NCBI RefSeq assembly: GCF_040807025.1
Contig: NC_090953.1
Location: forward strand, 21,684,997 to 21,748,996
DNA from: Struthio camelus
Lineage: Eukaryota > Chordata > Aves > Struthioniformes > Struthionidae
Length of the DNA stretch: 64,000 bases
Reading direction: 5' to 3'
Below the pieces are notes generated by a model. That model was not told the DNA's origin, made no database searches, and was given only the letters and a program-made list of their open reading frames with translations. The position numbers were made by a program, and so were the translations under genes. This document shows positions 40,901 through 53,300 of this stretch, piece by piece. Each line of letters starts with the position of its first letter. Positions within the stretch are counted from its first letter, which is position 1.

Positions 40901-43600
40901 GTAAATTTAAAGTCTAGATAGTTTATATCATTTGAGTGCATGATAGAACTTGTTAGGACAAGTAGTCACAAATAAATTGTCCTAATAAACTGTAATGTAT
41001 TTTGTTATGCTAAGTAGTTTAAGAGATATAATGAAACTAATGCTTCTCCAGTAATACCTGTGTTGTCTCTTGCATCTGTCATTGTTAAAGGAAAAAAGTC
41101 AGCTTGTTCTCTAGATGATTATACTCTGTTCAAATAAAGTCAAATTAACTTCTAAGGCTACTTCATATATGACTTACTGTACTGTGCACTGAAAGACAAA
41201 AGATTACTTTAGATGCACTTCTTGGTTCACCCAAATAGTTTTACTTGGCATGAAGTTGTAAAAGCATGTGCAAATTAAGATGATAAACCAAGGAGTTGTA
41301 TATGTTCAATTTCAGACTTCTGTTTTGTTCTGGATTCCCAATGTAATTATTCATTCTTTCTGTTAACAATCCTGAAATAGGGACAATAGTCCTCTTTCAC
41401 TGTGCTGTGAGAATAAATAAAGTAATGATGACAAAGTGATCAAATGCAATGGTTTTAGAGACCACAAAAGTACACATGATACGCAGATGATATGCAGCTA
41501 AGTGTATAGCCAGACATCTAAGTCCAAGGAGTTAATGCACTCATAATTCATACAAGAGAAAATGCTGTAGCTTCAGAATAGACTCTCCTTGATGTGATTT
41601 TAAAGCATATGCAAGACAATTTCTAAAAATATTAATAGTCTCCATTATATTTTTTTGTAGTAAAAGATGTCCTCCATTTCAAGTTTTAATTGCAGTTATT
41701 CCTATTACAACATGAAAGATGCTAAAATAACTTTTCTGAAAGAACTGAGAGTGCCATTTACTAGTTATATAGCTCTTGGCTTTAATCTGGAGAAAACTCA
41801 GTTTCACAGAAAATGTTCAAAGCATTACAAATAGAACCGAGCAGTTTGCTGTTTTTATCTGTGATTAATTTGGCAGTTGGCTTTCAAGTTAAAGTACTCT
41901 TCACAGTAAAAGCTGCCATCAGCCAATTTACCAGAGATTCACGACGATACTTCAGTGAGGCCTTCTGATGTCAACTTCTGAGAAGGGCCTAATGAGAGAT
42001 ACCAGAAATTACTTGTAACTGTTTAGGATTTCACTGAATGATAAGTATTAAACTCAGCATGCTGCTGTTAGTGTTAACTTTCTGCTCCAAGTTCAAAGCA
42101 GCAGGAAAAAATAGTTTCTCAGTTATAACTGCTGTTTTCTATAATGATTATAATACAACACAATGTGTGCCAGATGACACTACATAAAATATTTATCAAA
42201 ATGTTGGGCATGTAACCTAGACAGTTTAATGCTCTTATATCTTGCGGCGTCTGTTTTGCCCAGCTAAAACCCATCTGCAAACAAATTCATGGTTATGTAA
42301 TAAAACCAGTTCGCTGTCTTGCTCATTTGAGTGGCAACTATGTTTAAAGCTGTTAACAAGGCATTATGGCTCTAAAACGCATTTACTGTAATGTACGTAG
42401 TAGGCTGTTAATGGAAATACGGATTTTTACATGGCAGCCTTAAGTTAGGAATACCAGGTGCAGTGCAGTGGTAGACCAGTTGCAAAAACTACAGATTTGG
42501 AATGTCAGTACAAATGTTGCCCAGTAATTTTTGGAGCGCTCAGAAAATACCAAACCTCCAGTGTATCACAAAGGAAAATAAATATATATAATTTTTGGTG
42601 CCATGCTTAGGGCTAAGGTATATTTTCATTTACTCTGGAATCTTGGTTTGACCACTGCCTCTGCGCTGAGGATTTCAAAATGGGAGTCAAACACTGCATC
42701 CTTTACTGCACATTTTGATTGTGGAGGGCATGCAGTATACAAATGGGTTCTCAGTATATAATATGACCCCATTCACTGCAGAGCCTTCTAATCAATATAA
42801 CGTGACAATAGAAGTGTGCTGGAAGAAACTACTGTGTAAGCAGCCTTTTTTAGTTGGCGCGTGCTGCCTGCATTGTCTTGCAAAGACATGCACAATCTAA
42901 ATATGGCTACAAGAAGATAAGACAATAAAGAAAAACATTAAAAATGTAAAGAGGGATTGAAAAGCTTGAGTACTCTTGTGAGTCTTAAGGTTTCATGATG
43001 TACACAGATGCGCTTTTTTATTCTATGCTTTGATATCAATAGTTTCGATAATTGACAATATGCTTAATGAAATTACTACTTTGCATAAAGCTAATTTTAG
43101 GAAGGTACAAAGTTTTTTAAAAATGATCTGAGTTGAATAAGGTTCATTTTTTCCAGGGAATCTGGTATCTAGCACTTCTTATGTGGCAGCTGATGAACCT
43201 TCTATAAAGCCATTTAACCCATCTTTCCACTCTTTTCTCTCTGCAAATGTAAAAATGTTATCAACCTGTAACTTAAATGTAAAAAAGGTATTGCTTAATG
43301 GCAGTTGCTGCTCTTTTCTGTAAGAGCACGTACATTTACATTAGGATGGTTTAGGAAAAATCACTTATTATATTTCGCAGTTGGTGTACTTCAGGTTTTC
43401 TTTCCTAACAGCTTTTTACTTACCTGATACAGGGGGGGAAAAAAGTCTTTTTTGTACTGAGCATTCATTTTTTATATATATTATATATATATACACACGC
43501 ACACATAATATATAAAATGTACATAACAGGTGGAAATATCCTAGCTCTTTTTAGCTTGCATTTAGTTTATTTAATTTCAGTGAAAAGTTCCCCTTCAGAT
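37981..43600. other. PSMA4-CHRNA5 intergenic region
   Basis: This 5.6 kb region is AT-rich with only short ORFs that match nothing I know. It contains poly-A/T runs, such as near 39681-39699 and 40554-40592, and a TA/CA dinucleotide stretch at 43472-43515. It may hold CHRNA5 regulatory elements, but none can be recognised by eye. Confidence 0.6.
43472..43515. repeat. TA/CA dinucleotide-rich low-complexity stretch
   Basis: Runs of TA pass into ACACACGCACACA and back to ATATATA just upstream of the CHRNA5 CpG island. Confidence 0.7.
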
Positions 43601-44184
43601 TCAGAAACGGGAGAATGGAATAACGGGGCGCAAGTTAGAAATTAGTTGAGGAAACTTCTCGTTCGCTTCAGAGCCGGTGAGGCGGGCGCCCTCCCAGCCA
43701 CGCGGCTCAGAAGAAAGGTGACCGAGGCGGGCTTTCTCCGGCACGAGCAAACCTTGGCCCAGGCCGGCTGACGGCCGTTGCTCAACGTCTGCCCGGTGGC
43801 CGCAGGGACTGACGGAAAACCCGCCTGGAGGTGGTGGCGGCAGCGGCTCGGCCGCCAGCCCAGCACCTGGGAGGGAGGGAAGGGCGGTGGGAGCGGGGCC
43901 GCGCTCCGCCGCACCTTGCCCTGCCGGCAGCGCGGGGGGGGGTAACAGGGCAGCTAACAGGGCTGCCCGAGGCGCGGCACCCCCTGCCCCCGCCACGCAG
44001 CGCCGAGCGGGGCCGGGAGGAGCGGCCGCCGCCGCTGCCCGCGCCCAGCCGCCTCAGCGACCACCGCGCTTCCCCGCGCCAACGGCTCCAACGGCTCCCG
44101 CCGCGCGCGCCCTTCCCGCCTCTCGCCCCCACCCGCCCCCCTCACGGCGGGGCGTGGCCGGCGCCTCCCGTTAGTGAGCGGCGC

Positions 44185-44250
44185 CCGCCGCCGCCGCCGC
44201 CGCCGCCGCCCCGTCCTCCGCCGCGCCGAGCCGAGCCGAGCCGAGCCGAG
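44185..44250. repeat. CHRNA5: CCG trinucleotide run and (CCGAG)5 in CHRNA5 5' leader
   Basis: A CCG run occupies about 44185-44212, and five exact CCGAG units occupy 44226-44250. Both lie within 100 bp of the start codon, so probably in the 5' UTR or core promoter. Confidence 0.85.
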
Positions 44251-44279
44251 GCAGCCGGGACCCAGCCCCGGCCCCAGCC

Positions 44280-44382
44280 ATGGCCGGGCTGCGCTGCGGC
44301 CGCCCCCTGCTCCTCCTCACCTGCCTCTTCGCGCCCTTCCTCGGCGAGCCCGGTCGCGCCGCCGGCCGTGCCCCTCACGCGG
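44280..44382 (+). CDS. CHRNA5: CHRNA5 exon 1 (signal peptide)
   Basis: It encodes [20 protein letters not shown] and then an Ala/Gly/Arg stretch, a secretory signal peptide. The donor is GCGG|GTGAGT. It is far more G+C-rich than the other exons because it sits in the CpG island. Confidence 0.9.
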
Positions 44383-47300
44383 GTGAGTAAAGCGCCTCGC
44401 GGCGGCTTCGGGCCGGGCCGCGGCGCGGGGGGAAGCGAAGTACGTCTCACCTGCAGCAACGGTTTGTGGAGCCCGAGCTGCTGCCTGCGGGGGAAATCCC
44501 CTCCCTCCCCTCTCCCCCCCCCCCCCCCCCCCCCCGCGGTTTAGGTGCTGCGCCACACAGGGCACCGGCTTTGCGTGCCACCAACTTTGTCAACAGCGGG
44601 CGGAAATTTCTAAGTCCGACTTGCAGGTTAGACCTGGTTCTGGCCCTTGCCGAGCGGTGGGGGAGAGACGGGAGGATTTCTGTCCCTTTTTTGTTTTCTT
44701 CAGGGGCATCGCCTGCAGAGCCTGTGGGTAAACACGCTCACCCCTTTCACAGAAGAGGGAAAAACAAATGCCTTTTTTGAACTAGGGCTTCGCAGGTGCT
44801 CCTCAGCCTTGGCTGCCGCGCATCCCCGTGCGCAGTCGTTACGCTTTTCAAATGAATAACTAACGCTCCTGAGACTTCACGCTACCGTAGGTCTGAGTTC
44901 TTGCTCCGTTCCCGTACTCGAGCTACATACAACGGTACCTGTGTGGTGCGCGCGCTTTGTGTTTGCAGCCGGTTTGGAGATAAGGCTACAGAACATATTT
45001 TAATAATTGCTGTGCCGTGTTATGAATCTTGCTGAGCATGAAAATGCTGCTCTGGTGAGTTTATAGCAGCATGCTTTTTAGTTTAGTCATGCTTTATTTC
45101 TTTAGCCTCAGAAGACCCGGTCTCGTAATTCAATCGGGATGTAACTTTTAGAGTTGAGGGATCTAAAATAGTATGTGGAGCTAAAATGTTTATAAAATTA
45201 CGCAAAGATTAAAGGAGCAAAATCAATGATCCTTCAAAGATTTACTTATGAATAATTCTTTCAGAGCATTGCTTTTACATAATTTAAGGCTGTGTTCCCA
45301 AGAGTTTTGCAAAACATTTTAAGTATATAACAGTGCCATATTTATGCAAAGGGAATTAATTCAAAATGAAATTGGCTTTTTTGGAATCTTATCTCAAAAT
45401 TTACAAAAAATGAGCATAAATATCCTATAAGAAACATAAATTGTATTGACACTCTATTATTAATTCAGTCTGTAAAAACTTCTCTGTTATTGCTAGATAT
45501 CATTTACAAGATTGCCCATGGCCTCAGTGTTTGGAAAAGTAGTGTTTTTCATCATGGTAGAAGAATATACCGTGTGAAAATATTACGCTATATTATATAG
45601 CATAATATATGTTATATATATTAGTGTATATATATTAGTATATAATATATACTATATTATATAGTATATATGGCAGTGTATGGAGTTATTCACAAAGTGA
45701 GCCAAATTTTGTCTTTTGACACAAGCCAATGGTTCTACCCTCAGTGAGAATTGTTCATATATATGTGTATATATATATATATATATGGATAAAACTTTTC
45801 CAAAAACTTTCCCAATTTATTTGTTCTAAAATAAAACGAAACTTACTTTTAGAAAGCATAAAAATATATAGCTATCTATTTGTGAAGTGTAGAGTGAGCT
45901 GGAATAGTATCCCGAATCAGTGTCTCTTACGACTACAGTTTTGTTAGGGGTGTTGTTTTGCATGTGACACAACAATCTTTTTAATGAAGTAGAAGTGAAT
46001 GTGTGGATGTGTGACTTTGTTTTCACGATTGCATGAAAGTGCTTGAAAATGAATTTGCCCTTTCCGTTAGTAGTCTGGAGGTGAACTAACCATTTATTCT
46101 GGATAATTCTGATTTTACAAGACAAAGTACGATATGATTGTATTTTAAGAGGGCATTTAGGTGTCATTCTGTACTGTGTGTCTCAAACCAAGAGGTGAGA
46201 TTGAAATATATGAATTGAATCAAGAGAAATTCATGTATTAGAATTATTCAGACCTTCCTACGTAAATAGGGAGGATGGGTTTGTTGTGATTTTTCTCCTA
46301 AAATATTTTGAGCTTTCTTTGGAGACTCTTAGGGGAAAAAAATAGTGTTGATTTGTAGAGAAATGTCTGTGTTGGTTTATAGAGAAATTGAGGAAGAAAG
46401 GACTTCCACAATTTGACACTTTCCAGAATGATCACACCTGATTTTGTTATGATAGCAAGATGTTGTTATGTTCCAAAACATAACAACTTCTGCTCTGCTT
46501 GCACTGCGTTTGATTTCGATGAGGCAGAGGCCCGCATGCCCTTGTGCAGCTGAGGCTGGAGCCTAGCTGCATGAGCCGAACGCTGCTGCGGGCAGAAGGT
46601 AACGCCGGGGCGCAACTTCTGCAGCATCCAGGGCTGCGCTGGCAACTTGTCAAAAGCCCGAGGCCTGCGTCTTATTTGCGTAAGTGTTTACGTAAATTGT
46701 CGATCTGTGTTTCCTTCTGTGATGCATACCCTCTAAGTTAAATCCGTCTGAATAAATGCTGCTTCTTCTAAGATTCTACATGCTTGCGCTGCCTTCTCCT
46801 CCTTGCGCTATCCACGCTTTCTATACGCACCGCTTTTGCTGCTTGCGTTCGGCGTTCCTCGGTGCTCTTTGTGGTCCGTCTCCTGTGCTTACTGGCAGGT
46901 TCACAGACAGTGAGAATTATGCGAGTCCTATGCTGTATAAAAGTGCTCTGAAGAGAGATGACAAAATCCTGGCTGTGTTGAAGGCAACAGGAAAAGTCCC
47001 ACCGACTTCAGAGTGACTGCAGCTTTTACATGGAGGCTCTGTCCGCACTTCCAGACAGCCTGACATGAGGCAGTTTTTTCACTTGCACTAGCTGTCGGGC
47101 AGGGAAAAGGATCAGTGTGTCCACTGAAAACTGAGTGGAAAATGTTAGTGTGAATGAACTCTTAAGGAAATATTGCTATAGATCTGCAGCAAGGCACAGC
47201 AGTGCTATAGGTGGATGTTAATCAGGAGAGTCTTGCTGACCACAGCATCACTGTAAAATGTATGAAGCTGTAGGTTAAGGATACTGCTTGGTGTACCATT

Positions 47301-50300
47301 TGCATTTACAATGAAATGCGTAGTATGGGTGGTCAGGAAGGAACGGCTGCTGCTCTGACTAGCTCTTCGTCTAAAGGCTGACTAGGGAAATGTCCATCTG
47401 TAGTTGTTCATATCTACGAATTAACTTAGTTGCAACCTCCGTGGCAGTTGATTTGATGAATAACTATCCCTTGATGCTAAGCTTTAGTTTAATTATACTT
47501 TAAAATTATCAAGCTGGAAACGTTAATCTTTTGAATTTGAGTTGAATCTAAGAAGCATCTTCCTTACTACATGCAGCTTGTGTACCTCTGTTCGCATCTG
47601 TAACTTCTAAGCAGTATTGCAGTTCAAACTCCTTGACAGTTCCACACCTGCAATATGTCATTTCATTTTGCTGTTGGTTGGCAGGAGATTAATGCACTAG
47701 GTAAGAGAGAAGGTAAGAATCCTCACAATATCTTGAAAGCCCTGAAGTTGAAAATGACGACGACAACACCGCTCAAAGTTCCTGCAGCAGCTAGCAGCTG
47801 CCAGGCCTGTATTTGTACACAGTGATAGAAAATAAAAACTGTTATTTTCCTACTCTCAACCTTTGAAATCCCCAGACACCCTCTGAACAAAAGAAGGCAA
47901 AACAACCTTGCAGAAAAACCCACCCATAAATAACGGGCAGGAGGATCCTTCTTTTCCATGCTTGTAGCTGTAGGGGTGGAGTTTGGCTTAATTTTTTTTT
48001 AATTGTGGACGAGGGAGGGAGAACTGTAGGAAATACAGAATGCTATAGCTGGCTTTTCTGATTTTCTTTTTCCAGTAAACCAGACAGCTTTAGTAATGCT
48101 GTTTTAGCTTATGGGCATTTCTTCTGATAAGGGTGGTTTTCTTCTTTCTTAACTGTTAGTGTTTAGATTCTTGGCATCTGCTAAAACACAGAAGGAAAAG
48201 TAGGAGGAAAAACTTAAGATCGTACAGAAAGTATGACTCCTGATCCTTTTAAGGTGGGGGCAGTACAGAAATAAAACTTCTATTTTATACGTCATTTAAT
48301 ATATTACATATCTCGTCTGCTTAATTAAGTAATGGGAGGAGAGTCCTTATAATACGAAGGGAAGCTTAGAGAGAGCTCTGTAGTTAAAACTGACATCATC
48401 TCATTATAAATACTTTTTCCTGTCTACTGCAATACAAATAGGACTTGCAGAAAGAATCGTCACCAGCTACCAAAATATTGTGATGTGACTAGATATATGT
48501 TTGTGGAAAAAAAAAGTAGAAACTTAAAGGAGGAATAGCACTGATGCTCAGTGCAGAGTAAGATAGAATTTGTACAAAAGATGGAAAAGAAACTTCTTTC
48601 TGTTAAGTATTTTCTCTCAAAACGGCCATTGGATAACTCTTAGAGTAACATTTACCTGTTACCACTGCACTTCTGGTCTTCAAAGTGCTTCTTTTGTTAG
48701 GTAAAAATGTATCATTTTAAAAGTTACAGGATGGTATCAAGAAAAATACTAGTATACTGAAAGCAGGTGTACTGAATAGCAGTCTATATATTACCATAAT
48801 GCACCATTAAAGAGTCTGGTGTTAGCAGTAAAGTGCTGATATTTGGCTGTGTTTATAGTCCTTAATATTGTTCTGCTGCATTATAGTGATATCATCTGAT
48901 TTTTCTAAGCATCTTCTCTAGGAATATAATGTTTCTTCTGAATCTACATTTTAATATTAGGCTTCTAAAAGAGACCCTCTCCTGCTCCCATGGACCTCAA
49001 AATGCACCAAGCAGTGATTGAAGGAAAACCTGAAATTATTAACACTTGATTATACCAATTAGAAAATGCTTTGAACTTCATCATTGAAAGTTTAAGGGCC
49101 AGCCTTATACCTGGAATCTGAAAGTGATTCTTAAACACTATCTAAGAAAGTGCAGGGGAACATGTAGTTCAAGTCGAGTTTATCCTTTGGAGAAAGGAGT
49201 ATGATGCTCTCCTGTTTAAAAAAGCAAACAACGGTTTACTTAAATATGGAGGTGAACAGCGTCCTAGCTATAACACTCACTATATATTTCGCTGATAGCT
49301 CTTATATGGAGAGCTTGTTTTTAAATCACTTACTTGGTTTGACGATGTTCATATTTCCTTTAACTAGGTACCATCTCTTATCTTCCAGAGAGAACTATTG
49401 ACAAAACTTTTATAAAAATAGCTTGGGGGCAATTTCTTACGGTGTCTTGAGAAGCTGGCAGCACAGAATGTTAAATTTACACTTGCTGCTAAATAATATT
49501 AAGGTGCTGAGAAATTTTGTTCCATAATGGTGCAGTACGAATCAATGTAAAAAGCAGCTTTTGTGAAAGAACAGCTTTTTTGCAGTTTATCTGAAGCCTT
49601 TAAAAAGACCTGCCCTTAGCAGCAGTAGTGGAGGTTAGACTTGAGGATGTTAACTGAATGAATATACATTTACACATTTTTAATGCTCTTCCTGTATTTG
49701 AGGCCAATGTAATGCTTGCTCTTCCTTTTTTTTTTTTTTTTTTTTTTAATAGCTCTTCCAAAGTGCTTTTATTAAAGCTTATTAACGTTTAGGGGAAAAT
49801 GATGGGATTGAAATGTTAAATGAAATAATGTTTAGGGTCAAGTGATTAACATTTTCCACATACTGTTTTGGCAAAAGTGTGCTCTGACTACTTTGAAGTT
49901 TAAAAAAAAAAAAAAAGAATTATTACTGTCTTTTGTGCATAAACATTTGTCTCTACTTTGCAGATTTCAGATTTTGGCCAGTTAGTGTTTTCTCGTGTGA
50001 TTTAGATGGATTGTTTTTTTCCTGAACATGGAATCAAACTGAGAGTGAGTGAGCAGAGGAAAATTTCATGTGTAAATTATAAAGTAAAAATTGTTACTGG
50101 GATTTATCAGTGAAGACCTACCTGTGCTTAAGGCTGCAGGAGTTACCTGATGCCAAGCAAAATAAAACCATGTAAGAATGGGCCTGCTTAGAGTTGCCAG
50201 TCAAAGGCTACAGATCCTCAATATTGTAGTACAGTCAGCTAGTCGCAGGGATGAGAGCTTCCATTATGTTTCCTCATCGGATTTAGGGTGAGACTGGAAC

Positions 50301-53300
50301 TCTGGAATGTTTGTTTGCTAATCATGCTAGTCATGGGTTTTAACCCCTCGCTGCTCTTCTCTAATCGCTCCAGCCACTTTGCTCTCTTAAGGCATTAACT
50401 GTATTTTTTCCTCTCTAGCTTTCTTCTGTACCTTTTTTCTGCTGACCACCAGTTTTTCTCTGTTTTTTTTTTTTTTTTTTGGGGGGGGGAGGCTGTTGCT
50501 AGCACCAGTAAGTAAATTTAACATGTACATGCTTTATTATAATCCTAAAAGCATACAGGCACATAAAAAAGATAATTAAACACATGCAGTCTGTATAAGG
50601 AGTGAGCTGTGTGGTCCTATTAAATAAGGAAAGATAGAGGTGATCTATTGTATTTTTGCCAACTCTTAGCCATGTTATTACCATCTCCAGCCTCCTCGTG
50701 ACAAGTTCTCCTGGGTATATGCTGTTCATTATTGGCCGTGAGGTACCAGTTTTTCCTAGTTTATTAATAAACAGAATAAACAGAAATTTGAAAAGGTGTA
50801 GATATCAAAAAAAGTTAGCAAAATGTGATGGAACTATATTTTTAGCAATATACTCATTAAATCCGTAGACATACAGTAGGTCAGTGTAAAATGTTTGAAA
50901 AATATTTGGAAGTATGAAAAAGCAGTAAGGGAATGATCCCCATTTAGCATACACAAAAAAATACTGTGCTGAAGAGAAGCTTCGTGAGGAAACAGGATGT
51001 ACCCCGAAAATGCTGTGTTTCTGTTCAAGAGGTCATCTTGTGGGAGCGCAGGAACTGAAAGTGCGACTCTGCCTCTGCATTGCTTCTAGTTTAATTAACG
51101 GAGAAAGAATACCCAGCTGCATAGCCACTCTCAAATTGTACCCCCCTCCCCGCTGCCCCCAAAAAAGTGGAGTCGTAACTATAAAAGAGAAATGTCATTC
51201 ATGCTAATAAAATAAACCAAGTATCTGTGAAACATTAGGCTGAAATATACACAAAACTCTTCATAACTCAGGAAATAGGGATACAGAAATAGAGAAATTA
51301 AGTCGTGTCTTCAGGAAGCGTTCATTTAAGTATCTGTGAAAAGCAGGACTTGGCAAATCTACACGCTTGCTCTGTAGTTACAGGAAACATTGCCTGTCTA
51401 ATGCAGGTTTGTTGAACCTAAGACTTCATTAAAAATAAATATACTTTAACTCAGTAGCTGTGAAGATAACTTCTGTGTGTGACTGTGTGTAACATTCTGT
51501 TCCTGCATATATGTCCTACGAGCTTGGATTTGAATAGTCTTCGGGAGCAATTCTTACATCCTAAGCGTTTTTGTATATCAGCTAGAAGTTGCTCATCAGT
51601 TCTTTGCTGTTACAGAATTCAGGTGTCAACAATCTTGGAACAGAAAAAAGCTGCACTGTCGAACATGCACAGATAATGCATCTCCGAGAACAATAGGTTG
51701 CTAGGTGTTTGTGAATGAAATATAGTGTAAACAGAGTTGTAGTCTGAAACAGAAGGGTCAGTGGTCTTAAAAACCCAAGCCCTGATTTGGCATGCAACAG
51801 GAACAGTTCAGCAGTGTGTTAGTGTATGCCAGGATTTGGAGGGGAAAGGAATCTTGCTGCTCCTCTTCTGCTCATCCTGTTCTTTAAGCTACGTTCTCCT
51901 TTTGCTCCTACTGTAAAATTTCATGGAAAAGTCAGTTAAGATCCATAATAGTAGTTGTGCTGGCCTGCTCTGAATCTGCAGTGCGTAAGAAGGCAGGGGA
52001 TTCTCATGCGGTTGGGCTGTACAGTGCAGCTGGTGTTCGTTCCCCCCGCGGGATCCGTACATGCAGCCTCTCACTTCTGCACAGCAGAATGGCCACTGCT
52101 GTCGCAGGAGCGCCTCAACGAACGGAGGAGACTAAAACTTCTGTGTCCGTCTTAGTTGTCTGCGCTGCGGTGGTTGCGCCATGTAGGTCTAGCTCAGGTT
52201 CATTTAAATGAATGGCATAAATGGTGTTAGCCAAGTAACCGCAACAAGCGGAAACCATTAAGCTGTTGATAAAATTCTGAGATGGATTTTGCAGATTGTG
52301 TTGAAATGATGCGAACTGATATCCTATGCAAATACAATGCTACCTGACATAAGTGACAATTTAGTAATCCTAAACGATTATAAAATTTTAGTCCTCTTAA
52401 ATTTCTAATAATCTCTGATTCACTGAATATTTATGGTAAAAACTTCATACAGTAATTGTTTATACTGCTTTTAATTATTACTTTTGTTTACTTTACCCTC
52501 TTATGAGAAAGATTAAACAGCATGAGTGACTTTCCGCATGTACCTTTCGCTACTTTATCTACTTCTGTTATGTTCACTAAATTCACCTCCTCTGCAAACA
52601 AAATAATCTTTAGGCTTCTAAATCTCTCCTCATACAGATGACTCTCTCTGGTTTTAATCTCTTTATGCCCTTCTCTGGTGCTTTTCTATTTCTGCTATAT
52701 CTTTTTTTAGGTGGATACGCTTAGTGAGCACATAATTTCTAGATAGGTCATGCCATGTATTGATATAAAGGTATGCTATTTTAAATCTACATTAAGAAAA
52801 GAGATGATGATTAACATCTTTCTAGTTTGGTTTTCTCTATCCCTTAAACTGACTAGAATAATTGTTAGGTCTTTTTCACCCCTGGTTTCAGCCTGTTTAA
52901 ATCTCATCAGGGAGTAGCAGAAACCTTTGTCTAGAGCATATATTCATATCTTCTGATGGTTGCTCTGGCTCCTGTCTGGGAGTTGGAGACCCTTTTGAAG
53001 CCGTTCCCTTCCAGGGGATGTGTGCAGCTTGTGCTCCTTCTGGAGGTAGCAGCCTCACTCGGCTCCTACACACTGCCTCTACTGAAAGTTGCTTTCACTT
53101 GGTTTACTTAGCAACTGATTTCTCTTTTTGTCCTCTCCTGATACCTTCTCCAGGTTTGTCCTTCTCTGTTACTCAGGTTATATTATGTTTTGCATGAGTT
53201 CTCACAATGGAGAAACCTTAAGCTTTGCATGTGGGTAGCAGTTTTTCTGCTGATGTGTGTGAGAATGTCTTGGTAAAATTCAGTTTTACTGAATTCTTTA

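Larger units (their letters stand above)
43600..44560 (+). promoter_or_regulatory. CHRNA5: CpG island and CHRNA5 promoter
   Basis: A G+C- and CpG-rich block surrounds the CHRNA5 start codon. It contains an SP1-type GGCGGGGCGTGGC at 44147-44159, about 120 bp before the ATG, and no obvious TATA box. The transcription start is not determined. Confidence 0.7.

Noticed and set aside
43831-44544. 237-codon plus-strand frame across the CHRNA5 CpG island
   Set aside because: It is in a different frame from the CHRNA5 signal-peptide exon and is Pro/Arg/Ala-rich, so it is a composition artefact.
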